The notes beneath the pieces are model-generated. The model searched no databases. It saw only the letters and a list, made by a program, of their open reading frames with translations, and was not told where the DNA came from. Below are positions 46,705-56,920 of a DNA stretch of 64,000 nt, in pieces (within the stretch, counting starts at the first letter, position 1; the number at the start of each line of letters is the position of its first letter). Position numbers and translations under genes: made by a program. Location of the stretch: contig NC_073646.1 of assembly GCF_029407905.1 (NCBI RefSeq), positions 11,178,001 through 11,242,000 of the forward strand. The letters are read 5' to 3'. This stretch comes from Bubalus kerabau (lineage: Eukaryota; Chordata; Mammalia; Artiodactyla; Bovidae).

Positions 46705-47190
46705 GTTCAGTTCAGTTCAGTTCAGTCCCTCAGTCCTGTCTGACTCTCTGCGACCCCATGAATCGCAGCACGCCAGGCCTCCTTGTCCATCACCAACTCC
46801 TGGAGTTCACCCAAACTCATGTCCATCGAGTCGGTGATGCCATCCAGCCATCTCATCCTCTGTCGTCCCCTTCTTCTCCTGCCCCCAATTTCTCCCAGCA
46901 TCAGAGTCTTTTCCAATGAGTCAGCTCTTTGCATGAGGTGGCCAAAGTATTGGAGTTTCAGCTTCAGCATCATTCCTTCCAAAGAACACCCAGGACTGAT
47001 CTCCTTTAGAATGGACTGGTTGGATCTCCTTGCAGTCCAAGGGACTCTCAAGAGTCTTCTCCAACACCACAGTTCAAAAGCATCAATTCTTCGGCGTTCA
47101 GCTTTCTTCACAGTCCAACTTTCACATCCATACATGACCACTGGAAAAACCTTGACTAGACGGGCCTTTGTTGGTAGAGGAGCAGTATTA
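46705..47190 (-). mobile_element. BovB LINE 3' end (antisense) with GTTCA repeat at its tail
   Basis: Inverted BovB: (gttca)n at 46705-46728, then the tail, then the RT C-terminus read on the minus strand (KAERRRIDAFELWCWRRLLR, VPWTARRSNQSILKEISPGC, FGHLMQRADSLEKTLMLGEI). The frame is open for about 158 codons, one of the best-preserved BovB ends here. It lies in the LITAF intron, on LITAF's strand. Confidence 0.95.
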
Positions 47191-47334
47191 AAGCACAATT
47201 TAGCACTAAGGTAAATTTTAATAAGTTTTTTGGGGCTGCAAGAATGAGTTACTTATTGATCAGAGCAGGATCTATAAAATAGTCTAAAGCCTTGTTATCT
47301 TCCATTTGGAGAAGTCAAAGTCACTTCAGCACGA

Positions 47335-47455
47335 CTTTTTTTATTTTTTGGCAATGCAACATGTGAGATCTTAGTTCCCTGACCAGGAATCAAACCTGAA
47401 TCCCCTGTACTGGGAGCACAGTGTCTTAACCACTGGACCACCAGGGAAGGCCCCC
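47335..47455 (-). mobile_element. CHR-type SINE
   Basis: Inverted: tttttggcaatgcaacatgtgagatcttagttccctgaccagg ... ctggaccaccagggaaggcc. Confidence 0.88.
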
Positions 47456-47509
47456 AATTGACAGTTCATGTTTATCCCAGGATTACTCATAGAGCTTTAT
47501 TTAACCTTA

Positions 47510-47600
47510 ACAGTCCCTGGTTGTAGGTACTTGATGAGCCCCATTTTACAGATGGGGAAAACTGAGGCACAAGGAGGCTGATGAACCCAGGCAGGCTGAT
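47510..47600 (+). repeat. MIR SINE fragment
   Basis: agccccattttacagatggggaaaactgaggcacaaggagg. Confidence 0.75.
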
Positions 47601-47604
47601 GCCG

Positions 47605-48120
47605 GGGCCCACTCTCTGAGCTGCTTACACTGCATCAGCAACATACCTGAGTGCATCTGAGCAGCAGGAAGTAACAAAGGGAAAGGTCATGAAGAAAGTG
47701 CTGGAAGGCACGGAAGTGGCCTGCACTCATGATGAGCTGGGGGTGGGCTGTAGCCTACCCATTCCTCGATCGCTGCATTCTCTCCCTCTCCTATTCCACC
47801 CCTAGCCTCAGGGCAAGGGTTCTCCAGACAAACCTCAGCAGCAAGGGCGAGAGCCTCGCAAATCAAGCTCCCATTCCCACATTTTTCTGGGATAGTTGGT
47901 CATCCCCCTGTGATGAACACCAGAGGACTAGCTGATGTCCAATCTGGGAAAGCTCATGAACCATGCCTTATATTATGGAAAAGCCAAGAGGCTCCCTGAC
48001 GTGGAACCCAAAACTAGATGTGAAATTTCAGAACAGGGAAAGCTGACTGACTGCCTAGATTTGGGCAGAGTCGCTTTGGTGGCTCTCCTTTTAAAAAAAA
48101 AAAAGTATTTTTATCAATTT
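47605..48120. other. LITAF intron, unique DNA
   Basis: No recognised element apart from a poly(A) tract near 48093-48104. Confidence 0.4.
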
Positions 48121-48122
48121 GA

Positions 48123-48293
48123 AAGTAAAAGTGGTAGTCACTCATGTCTGACTATGACCCCATGGATGGTAGCCCACTAGGCTCCTCTGTCCATGGAATT
48201 CTCCAGGCAAGAATACTGGAGTGGGTTGCCATTCCCTTCTCCAGGGGATCTTCCCGACCCAGGGATCGAACCTGTGCCCTCTGCAGTAGAAGG
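48123..48293 (-). mobile_element. Bov-tA SINE beside the LITAF exon 48548-48324
   Basis: Inverted Bov-tA: on the minus strand it reads the standard agatcccctggagaaggg...ccactccagtattcttgcctggagaattccatggacagaggagcc series. It ends about 30 bases into the intron from the splice donor. Confidence 0.85.
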
Positions 48294-48323
48294 GAAGGGG
48301 GCCGGCAAGTTGTACGTACGTAC

Positions 48324-48548
48324 TTGCATTGGCATTGGGGACAGGCACTGGCTGGGTGTAGTAGGCAGGTGGGTTCATCCCCTTCCCATCCGGGCCCGTC
48401 ATGAGCCCCGTGTTCGGCCCAGGCGTGGGTGCTGGAGGTGTGGGGTAGTAACTGTTGACGGCCACCGTCTCTTCATAGGATGGGGGTGCGGTCGGCACCG
48501 CGGAGGGCCCAGCGGCCGCCTGGTAGGATCCTGGAACAGACATTTTAC
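48324..48548 (-). CDS. LITAF: LITAF coding exon 1 (residues 1-74, first part)
   Basis: The acceptor tttgctttag (AG at 48550-48549) is followed by five 5'-UTR bases and the ATG at 48543-48541. Coding runs 220 bases (73 codons plus one base) to 48324. It encodes the proline-rich, disordered N-terminus of LITAF/SIMPLE. Visible motifs are PTAP at 17-20, overlapping PPSY at 20-23, and PPAY at 58-61. In this family such motifs recruit TSG101 (P(T/S)AP) and WW-domain ubiquitin ligases such as NEDD4/ITCH (PPxY). The donor is A|gtacgt within a gtacgtacgtac run. The leftover A joins TT of the exon at 44824 to make Ile74. Recognition is by near-identity to mammalian LITAF. Confidence 0.97.
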
Positions 48549-48782
48549 CTAAAGCAAAACCAGAAGACACCAGATCAGCAACTCCATGGACATCCCCGCC
48601 CCCGTCCCGTCTCTTCATTTCTACCCTCAGTCTTTCATTTTCTTCCTGATAAACAGATGATCAGGAAATGACCAGTATCCAGCCTTGTTCAAAAGCCACA
48701 AAAGGAATGACCATCAGCCCTTCCAGACCCAGGAAGGACCACCTTAACAAGAGATTCCCTATGTAAAGCTAAAAGGTAGAGC

Positions 48783-48892
48783 ACTTCCCTGGTGGTCCAG
48801 GGGTTAAGACTCTGCACTTCTCCTGCAGGGGGCACGTGTTTGATCCCTGGTCAGGGAACTAAGATCCCACATGCTGACCAAAAAAAAAAAAT
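48783..48892 (+). mobile_element. CHR-type SINE
   Basis: cacttccctggtggtccaggggttaagactctgc ... ggtcagggaactaagatcccac, poly(A). Confidence 0.88.
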
Positions 48893-48999
48893 GATTGCCT
48901 TGGGTACTGCACATCCTTTGCATTTTCATTGAAATAAATAAATAAAAGGTAGATAATAACAAGAGAAAAATCACCCAAAACTAGAAATTTACCAGGGGA

Positions 49000-49290
49000 G
49001 GGGCTTCCCTGGTGGCTCAGTGGTAAAAAATCTGCCTAAGACGGGAAGATCTCACATGCCTCAAAGCAACAAAGCCAATGCACCACTATTGAGCCTGTAC
49101 TCTAGACCTCGTGCACTGCAGCTACTGAAGCCCGCAGGCCCCAGAGCCTGCGCTCCGCAACAAGAGAAGCCACTGCAATGAGAAGCCCATGTACCGCGAC
49201 TAGAGAGTAGCCCACCGCCCCCTCCCCATCGCCACAACTAGAGAAAATCCGGAGCAGCAACGAAGACAAAAGTAAATTAAATTACGGAAA
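49000..49290 (+). mobile_element. CHR-type SINE
   Basis: ggggcttccctggtggctcagtggtaaaa ... gagcagcaacgaagac, then A-rich and GA-rich tail. Confidence 0.9.
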
Positions 49291-49469
49291 AAAGAGAGAG
49301 AGGGAGAAAAAATCCCCAAGGCAAACATCAGCCAAATGTGAGCAGAAGCTTTTTCACACTTGAAACCATCACCTAACCACAATCTCACATCTAATGTTTT
49401 TTCTTTCGTCGCTTTCTTTCATTAATCGCTGCAACTTTTACTCAGTTTCAGGGGACAGAAAAAACAAAG

Positions 49470-49790
49470 GCCTTCAAAGCCCAACTACAAACTATGGCAA
49501 AAGGAATACTGAGCAAAACAAGCCAGATGCCAAGAAATGCATGCCACGTAATGCTAGATACCTGAAGTCCAGAAAGGAACCCTGGGGCTAGAAGTCAAGA
49601 AAGTGATTAATTTGGGAAGGGGAAGTGGAGTCTAGAAGCAGGGGAAGGGGGTTAGTCATGTTCTCTTTCTTCATCTGGGGTGGTTACATAGGAATGTCCA
49701 CTTTGTGAAAACTAGAGTTGTACAATTATGTGCCCTTTTTTTGTATATATGTTAGAGGTTTTTATTTCACTCCTTACCATGCATTCATTA
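49470..49790 (+). repeat. Decayed L1 3' end (possible)
   Basis: gcaaaacaagccagatgcc, ggggtggttacataggaatgtcc, aaaactagagttgtacaattatgtgcccttttt resemble old L1 3' sequence. Confidence 0.45.
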
Positions 49791-49879
49791 AGTTATTCTG
49801 GGGAGTATTTGTAGCTTTTAATATATCTGATTACAATCGACAGCCTAAGTAATAGGAAAAATATTCTTTAATATGGTAT

Positions 49880-50015
49880 GTTGTTGCTGTTGTTTTAGTC
49901 GCTAAGTCGTGTCCATCGCTTTTGCAACCCCATGGACTGCAGCCTGCCAGGCTCCCCCATCCCTGGGATTCTCCAGGCAAGAACACTGGAATGGGTTGCC
50001 ATTTCCTTCTCCAAT
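49880..50015 (-). mobile_element. Bov-tA fragment
   Basis: Inverted: gttgttgctgttgttttagtcgctaagtcg ... ggttgccatttccttctcc. Confidence 0.9.
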
Positions 50016-50159
50016 ATGTTATAGTTTTTTTTAAAAGTAAACACACAGGCACACACACACCAAGCAGTTCACATTTTGACAAACGAGAATCAGAGCACAT
50101 ATTTCCTTTTGTGAGGGCAAAGAAAAGTCTTTTTTTTTCCCCCGCAGAGCTGATGCCTG

Positions 50160-50470
50160 CCTAGAATTACATGGCCTGGACCCGGGGCGTGTTCCTGTCT
50201 GCGGTCCCATGCTCGGCCGCCCCCGGGGCCGCTGGAGAAGGACACAGTGCCGTCCTTTGTCTGGTTCTGCTTTCCAGTGGGGCAGGGCTAAGGCTGAGTT
50301 AGAAGATCCATTCAAACCTGTCTCAGGAGAAACGAGGCCCCGAGCTCTGAGGGCGGTGAGCCACGGGCTGGGGGCTTGGCTGGCCTGGCGCTGCTTCCCA
50401 CGCACCCTGCCTCTTCTTCTAGAACCCGTGGGAAGCAGAGGCAACCATTCATTCTGCCACAGGGAAAGGG
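50160..50470. promoter_or_regulatory. GC/CpG-richer patch upstream of LITAF coding exons
   Basis: Clustered CpGs (cccggggcgtg, ctcggccgcccccggggccgctgg, cgaggccccgagctctgagggcggtgagcc) stand out against AT-rich, repeat-laden surroundings. It lies 1.6-1.9 kb upstream of the first coding exon and could hold an alternative LITAF first exon or enhancer. No splice-linked exon is proven. Confidence 0.3.
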
Positions 50471-50861
50471 GGAGACTCCTTCAAGGACACTCTGCTTTTC
50501 AGCCCAGCCCGAAAGAGGAGATTTCTCTGGGGGAAGAGATGAAAGGGCTTTCAAAGTGGAAAGAGAGGCATGGGAAAATGAACGTGCAGAAAAATCAATC
50601 AGTAAAGCCAGACAGGTCGGGGCTGGGTTCTAGAAAATTTTGAAAGTCCTATGGAGATGTTTGGACCTTATTCTATAAGCCTGGACTGTCCAAGGGAACT
50701 TTCTGGAATGGGGGAAATGGTCTCTATGTGGGCTGTCCATTATAGTCGCCAGCAACCACACAAGGCTGGCTGAACACTTGAAATGTGACCGAGGAACAGA
50801 ATGGCTAAAATTATATTTAAGTGATTTAAATTTAAAATAGAATATGGGGGTGGGGTGGGTG

Positions 50862-51165
50862 GCGGGGGTGTTCCCTGGAGGCTCGGTGGTAAAGAATCAG
50901 CCTGCCAACGCAGGAGAAACAGTTCGATCCCTGATCTGGGAGGATCCCACATGCCTCGGAGCAAGTAGGCCCATGGGCCTCAACTGTTGAGCCTGTGCTC
51001 TAGAGTCTGGGAGCCGCAGTTACTGAAGCCCTCGTGCCTACAGCCTGTGCTCCACAAGAGAAGCCCGTGCACGCCATGAAGAGTAGCCCTTGCTCGCCAC
51101 AGCTAGAGAAAGCCTGCACACAGCAACGAAGAGCCAGAACATCCAAAAAATAAACAAACCTTAAA
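50862..51165 (+). mobile_element. Full-length CHR-type SINE
   Basis: gggggtgttccctggaggctcggtggtaaag ... cgaagagccagaacatccaaaaaataaac. Confidence 0.9.
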
Positions 51166-51184
51166 AAAAGAAAATCGAAATAGG

Positions 51185-51330
51185 ATACAGGGAACTCCCT
51201 GGCAGTCCAGTAGTTAGGACTCTCTATACTTTCACTGCTGACAGCCCAGCTTCAATCCCTAGCTGGGGAACTAAGATTCCCACAAGCTGTGCAGCGAAGT
51301 CAGAACAACAAAAACAAAAACAAAAGGATA
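51185..51330 (+). mobile_element. CHR-type SINE
   Basis: agggaactccctggcagtccagtagttagg ... gctggggaactaagattcc, (caaaaa)n tail. Confidence 0.88.
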
Positions 51331-51524
51331 CACGATTCATTCATCAGAACACTTTTTTGTAAGTCTGGGATGCCTTGGGTATGTGAATCTACTTTTTCAA
51401 CAGCAAACTGAAGGAACTCTGAATCAAGATCAAATGTTTCTGATAAAATTTTAGCATCCAATTTGGGATGTGATGTAAATGTAAAATACACCCTGGATGT
51501 CAAAACATTTAAAAAATGTTAATG

Positions 51525-51922
51525 GCTGAGCACCGAAGAATTGATGCTTTTGAACTGTGGTGTTGGAGAAGACTCTTGAGAGTCCCTTGGACTGCAAGGA
51601 GATCCAACCAGTCCATTCTGAAGGAGATCAGCCCTGGGATTTCTTTGGAAGGAATGATGCTAAAAGCTGAAACTCCAGTACTTTGGCCACCTCATGCGAA
51701 GAGTTGACTCATTGGAAAAGACTCTGATGCTGGGAGGGATTGGGGGCAGGAGGAGGAGGGGACGACAGAGGATGAGATGGTTGGATGGCATCACTGACTT
51801 GATGGACGTGAGTCTGAGTGAACTCCGGGACTTGGTGATGGACAGGGAGGCCTGGTGTGCTGTGATTCATGGGGTCGCAAAGAGTCGGACAGGACTGAGG
51901 GACTGAACTGAACTGAACTGAA
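51525..51922 (+). mobile_element. BovB LINE 3' end
   Basis: caccgaagaattgatgcttttgaactgtgg ... cggacaggactgagggactgaactgaactgaactg. Little diverged from the element's usual sequence, so probably recent. Confidence 0.95.
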
Positions 51923-51971
51923 TGTGAAATATCTCATTCATAATTTTTTTATATGTCTCCACATCAAAATG

Positions 51972-52085
51972 CCTGGAAAATCTATACTATTGCCTGGAAA
52001 ATCCCATAGACAGAGGAGCCTGGTAGGCTACAGTCCATGGGGTCGCTAAGACTTGGACACGACTGAGCGACTTCACTTCACTTCT
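51972..52085 (+). mobile_element. Bov-tA fragment with 12-bp target-site duplication
   Basis: attgcctggaaaatcccatagacagaggagcc ... cgactgagcgacttcacttc, flanked by cacatcaaaatg at 51960-51971 and 52086-52097. Confidence 0.9.
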
Positions 52086-52141
52086 CACATCAAAATGATA
52101 TTTTTAGATAGCCAGAATTAATATGTTGGTAAAGTTCATTT

Positions 52142-52350
52142 TGGGCTCCCCAGGTGGTAAAGAATCCACCTGCCAATGCAGGACACACAAGAGACTTGGG
52201 TTTGATCACTGATCGGGAAGATCCCCTGGAGCAGGAAATGACAGCCCACTCCAGTATTCTTGCCTGGAAAATCCCATGGACAGAGGACCCTGGTGGGCTA
52301 CAGTCCATGGGGTCACAAACAGTCGTACACGATTTAGCGTGCATGCTTTT
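52142..52350 (+). mobile_element. Bov-tA SINE with 12-bp target-site duplication
   Basis: ggctccccaggtggtaaagaatccacctgcc ... ggggtcacaaacagtcg, flanked by taaagttcattt at 52130-52141 and 52351-52362. Confidence 0.92.
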
Positions 52351-52401
52351 TAAAGTTCATTTCACCTGTTTCTTTTTACTTTTCAAAATGTGGTTGTGTT
52401 C

Positions 52402-52577
52402 ATCGCTCTCAGTCATGTCCAACTCTTTGCCACCCAGTGGATTGTAGCCCGCCAGGCTCCTCTATCCATGGAATTCTCCAGGCAAGAATACCGGAGTGAG
52501 TTGCCATTTCCTTCTCCAGGGGACCTTCCCAACCCAAGGACTGAACCCAGATCTCCCACACTGCAGGTGGATTCTTA
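52402..52577 (-). mobile_element. Bov-tA SINE
   Basis: Inverted: cgctctcagtcatgtccaactc ... cccacactgcaggtggattctt. Confidence 0.9.
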
Positions 52578-52601
52578 AATGTGGCTACTAAACAATTTTG
52601 A

Positions 52602-52871
52602 CAGAGAAGGCAATGGCAACCCACTCCAGTACTCTTGCCTAGAAAATCCCATGGGCGGAGGAGCCTGGTAGGCTGCAGTCCATGGGGTCGCTAGGCGTCG
52701 GACACGACTGAGCGACGTCACTTTCACGCATTGGAGAAGGAAATGGCAACCCGCTCCAGTGTTCTTGCCTGGAGAATCCCAGGGACGGGGGAGCCTGGTG
52801 GGCTGCTGTCTATGGGGTCGCACAGAGTCGGACACGACTGAAGCGACTTAGCAGCAGCAGCAGTAGCAAAA
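52602..52871 (+). mobile_element. Bov-tA2 dimeric SINE
   Basis: Two units ending gaagcgacttagcagcagcagcagtagc. aattttga flanks both sides (52594-52601 and 52872-52879). Confidence 0.93.
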
Positions 52872-52879
52872 AATTTTGA

Positions 52880-53565
52880 ATTGCCTACATGGCTCTCTTT
52901 CTGGTCCTATGGGACAGTGATGGGAGCCACGGAAGGTTCTAGAAGAAAGGTTCACCCTAGACAGGGCAAAGGAAGCAGAAGGTCTGTAAGAGAAACAAGA
53001 AACACAGTTCCGAAGGCCCCTATGTGTGGGTGGGGCTGGGGGTCTACAGTACAGGAGGAGTTAACTATAAGGACCACAGGACATCTCTGCAAAAACAGGT
53101 TTAGGGTTTAAAACCAAGACAGACTGTGAAAAGCGGTTAAAGTTCATAATTGTGTCAATTTCCTCTGGTACCCAGAAACAGAAGAAGTGGGCGGGGAAGC
53201 TGGCCACAGACCTCAGCCCCAGGACACGCCTCTACCAGGGTCACCTCCGAAGTCGCCTACTGGCCCCTCCAGGCTGTCCCCCGCCAGCCGCACCCCACGG
53301 CCCCTATCTGTGGACTGGGCTGGAGGAGACCCAGCTGGGAGAACACAGTCGCCTGGGGCTTCCAGGTAATTTACATCTGTGCTGACCGTCAAGGACTCAC
53401 TGTCCCTTCCTGTCTCAGGAAAGGCAGCCCCCGGAGCTGCCCGCGCCACTTATTATGAAAAATGAGTCATATTTAAAACACCACAAGAGCAGAAAGCATC
53501 TCAGGGGTGGGGGTGGGGGGTCCAGAAAATCTAAAACACAGTTGCAAGCAGAGTGCTTTGTGAGG
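52880..53565. other. Gene-free stretch
   Basis: Unique, moderately GC-rich around 53190-53440. Several short ORFs on both strands but no domain or splice support. Confidence 0.4.
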
Positions 53566-53571
53566 GGAAAG

Positions 53572-53785
53572 GGCTTCCCTGGTGGCTCAAATGATAAAGA
53601 CTCTGCCTGCGATGCAGGAGACCTGGGTTCAGTCCCTGGGTCCGGAAGATCCCCTGGAGAAGGAAATGGCAACCCACACCAGTATTCTTGCCTGGAAAAT
53701 TCCATGGACAGAGGAGCCCAGTGGGTTACAGTCTATGGGGTAGCAAAGAGTTGGACACGACTGAGCGATTGCCTCTCTCCTCCGA
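53572..53785 (+). mobile_element. Bov-tA SINE
   Basis: gggcttccctggtggctcaaatgataaag ... ggggtagcaaagagttggacacgactgagcgattgcc. Confidence 0.93.
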
Positions 53786-53789
53786 AAGG

Positions 53790-56330
53790 AAAGAAACTCG
53801 GCCGGGAATTGTGAACTGTGCTGTTGAAGCAGAACATACAGGAGTGAGAAAGCTGGGGGGAGGCGGGGTTCTTTCCAAGACATCTCAAGGAAGGAAGGCC
53901 CTGGGTTTCTGTTCTGGAAATGAACACCCACCCACCCTTGCCCCCTTTTATTAGCCGTCATCAGCTTCCTTGTAGTCACGTCCTATTTTCTGGAACTTTA
54001 GGACACTGTCTCTTGGGAACACGGCTTTTGGATCAAACAGCCACATAAACACGCTCATAATTCTGAAAAGAACAAGAGCCAACAGCCTAGAATGGGTTGT
54101 GTGTGTGTGTGTGTTTTTTAAGAAAAAAACATAACCAGCTGCTTCAAAAGCTTTCTAAATAAATTCCACAGCCTGCTTTCTTCCCCAAGGCCCCAGGCCA
54201 GGAAATGCCACTTCAGTGAGTCCCCATTTTTTTTTTGCCCCCCTCTCGCCATCCCCCATTTCTTTTTAATTTGATTTCCCCCAAGATCAGGAGGCCCACC
54301 AAGCCACCCACTTAACCACCCTTCCAGAATGGGTGGTTCTTCAACTGGCCTCCATCCGCTCCTCCTTTCCCCCACAATGTGAAACGCTTAAGGGCAGACG
54401 GACATTCAGACACAGACAGACACATGGGGACACATGGAGACACCCTCCACTGCCAGCAGAGAACACGTTATGGCTCCCGAGCACAATTCCATGGAAGACA
54501 TGTGGGACAAACTAGAAACCACAGGAAAGCAGCTCTGAGTTTAACAAAACGGCAAAGCCGCAGCTCTGCCACGAAAAAAGCACAGCCTTGAGAACCCTTT
54601 GGTTGCCCCCGGGGTGGCTTGGGTACAGGCCTCTGCAGAACTCAGGTTGCCATAGTTACGGGGAGCTTTGTGGGGGAAATAAAGGAACAAACAAGGGGGT
54701 CTCCCTCCTCCCTCCCCAGTAGTTTAACTTTGTCATTAAGCCCCTGAGAGTGGCTTTTCTCGACTGTCCATTTAAAAGGACACATTGAAGGGGACTCTCC
54801 ACCCACCTTCCACCTGCCCCCACAGGAATCAGGGAAATGTTAAGGGCTGGAGATTTCTCTTCTCACCATCTCAGAATGACTCTTTTATTTAGCTCCTTCC
54901 AAATCCAGAGAGAGGCATTTCAAACTCATTTTTTAAACATGGAAAATGTGACTGGGGCTGGCCTCCCGGGCACGCGACCCGTGTAGTCCCACGGGACCCT
55001 ATGGGCACAAGGGCCTGCCAAGCTCAGTTGAATGCGGCCGCCATCCTGAAATTCCAAATACTTCTTGAACCAGGGGCCCTGCCTTTCCACGCTGCACTGG
55101 GGCCGAATGTTATGTAGCTGAATGCAACCACTGGTTATAAAAAAGAGGCATTTCTGAGGCACGAAGAGATGCATTCCTGGAGCAAGAAGAACTAGGACTG
55201 ACCTCGGAAATTGGCCCGCGACCAGCTGCACCAACCTGGCCCCCATTTTCTCATCCACAAATATGCCTATTGGAAGTCTGGGGTCCCTAACTGAAAACAT
55301 CCCTTGTTCCAAGTCTCAGCGATTTGCTGGGTGGGTGAAAGTTACTCTCTTAAATGGTCAGGGAGGGTTATACCGCTATTTATTCCTGGGCCTACAGAAG
55401 TGAGTCTGGGACTAGCTCATTCATTGAACCCAGTTCAGAGCAGGACTTCCCAACCTTGCTTTCATTACAGCTGTCTCCCCTCTTTTCCTCTCCCCCTTCC
55501 TCAAGGGAAAAAAAAAAAATTATATTCAAATTCAATTAATGAATTTGAATATAATTTAATTTCCACCTAACAAGAGAAATTAAATACTAAGAAATAAGAC
55601 TTGGTTGGGCAGGGTTGCGTTTTGGAGGGCCACACATCACTGTGATATCTAAGATTTTTTTTGCCCCCTCTCCCCTCCCCTAAGAACTGATTTTTCCCCA
55701 TGGGTCCTCACTGAGAACCCACTATTTGGAAAGAGGTATTAATATTTGAGTATCCCCAATCACCCACATTTATTCATTGAGTCCTTCTGATATGTGACCC
55801 CTCTTTCTTGGTGTCATAAATGCAATTGTCCGAACTCATTCCTTTTACCGACCAAGTCCTAGGGTCCTTGACATCCGCATGTTCTTTTCCAGGCAGGCCC
55901 AGCCCTCTTGCAACTTCAATCTCATGAGCCATGAGAAAGGGAGGTAGATGGAGTAAGGGGGGATCAGCCTAGGGGACACTTCCTTCTGCTGTACGGGGGC
56001 CAAGCAGGGCTGGGCTCGCTGGCGTCCGCTTCCTCCTACACGGGTCACTCCTCTGGGTCTTGAATCTGCTGGGTCCTCACCCCAGGAAGAAGGTAAAGGG
56101 TGCTCAGGGGTTGCAGATAAGCAGCCTTATTTTGGCATCTTTGAATACAGAGGTCCTACTTGGCTGAGCAGTATCTACTACTCATACCCCAACCACCCCA
56201 GATTCACAACTGCATTAAGATGAACCATAACGGGCTCTTACTTTACTGCAAGGGGCCCTGTAATTCACACCCTTAACTGCCATCATCCCATCCCCACAAC
56301 AGTGAGTCAGGAATGAAAAATTACAATACC
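53790..56330. other. Long repeat-poor block
   Basis: About 2.5 kb nearly free of young repeats, with a (GT)n run at 54101-54115. CpG-containing text lies around 54970-55050, inside a 128-codon minus-strand open frame (55312-54926) that shows no recognisable domain. Candidate regulatory or non-coding-exon territory of LITAF; nothing proven. Confidence 0.35.
55517..55557. repeat. Perfect 18-bp inverted repeat with 5-bp loop
   Basis: Arms 55517-55534 and 55540-55557 are exact reverse complements (AT-rich, tatattcaaattca core); the loop is attaa. Confidence 0.95.
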
Positions 56331-56384
56331 ATCAACCTGTTTTACAAATGAAAAAACCAGGTAACATACAAGGGAACTCCCATA

Positions 56385-56920
56385 GTTATCAACTGCTTTC
56401 TCAATGGAAACTCTACAAACCAGAAGCGAATGGCACGAAATATTTAAAGTGATGAAAGAAAATAAATTACAACCAAGAATACTCTACTCAGCAACTCTCG
56501 TTCAGAGTTGATGGAGAAATCAAAAGCTTTACAGACAAGCAAAAGTTAAGAGAGTTTAGCACCAACAAACCAGCTTTACAACAAATACTAAAGAAACTTC
56601 TCTAGGCAAGCAACACAAGAGAAGGAAAAAACCTACAAAAAATAAACCCAAAACACTTAAGAAAATGGTAATAGGATCATACATGTCGATCATCACCTTA
56701 AATGTAAATGGATTAAATGCACCAACCAGAAGAGACTGGTGGGATGGATACAAAAACAAGACCCATATATACCCTGTCTAAAAGAGACCCACCGCAGACC
56801 TAGGGACACTTACAGATGAAAAGTAAGAGGATGGGAGAAGGTATTCCATGCAAATAGAAATCAAAAGAAAGTTGGACCAGCAATACTCATTATCAGACAA
56901 AATAGACTTCAATACAAATG
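56385..56920 (+). mobile_element. L1 fragment: ORF1 end to ORF2 start
   Basis: gaaactctacaaaccagaagcgaatggcacg (ORF1 3' part), then tcaccttaaatgtaaatggattaaatgcacc (ORF2 endonuclease start: TLNVNGLNAP), then gacccatatataccctgtctaaaagagaccc. Decayed by stops. Confidence 0.85.

Larger units (their letters stand above)
40809..48548 (-). other. LITAF: LITAF coding gene span (lipopolysaccharide-induced TNF factor / SIMPLE)
   Basis: Three coding exons with consensus splice sites give an uninterrupted 161-residue protein with N-terminal PTAP/PPxY motifs and a C-terminal LITAF domain. Known role of the family: a monotopic membrane protein of late endosomes and lysosomes acting in ESCRT-dependent sorting and multivesicular body formation. 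It was originally named for LPS- and p53-responsive transcription; human variants cause demyelinating neuropathy CMT1C. Introns of about 3.5 and 3.75 kb hold ruminant SINEs, an old interspersed repeat and, in the 5' intron, an inverted BovB tail. The upstream non-coding exon is not identified; it lies to the right, possibly beyond the window. Confidence 0.95.
50740..52600 (+). repeat. Old interspersed repeat split by at least six younger insertions
   Basis: Pieces at about 50745-50850, 51340-51520, 51925-51971, 52098-52141, 52351-52400 and 52577-52600 follow one order and orientation (gctgaacacttgaaatgtgac, atgtaaaatacaccctggatgtc, gaaatatctcattcataattttt, cacctgtttctttttac, aaatgtggctacta). 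Related to the copy at 4290-6170. Confidence 0.6.

Noticed and set aside
54926..55312. Minus-strand 128-codon ORF in repeat-poor DNA
   Set aside because: No recognisable domain, no splice partner, and its composition is unremarkable; kept only as a note in the block description.
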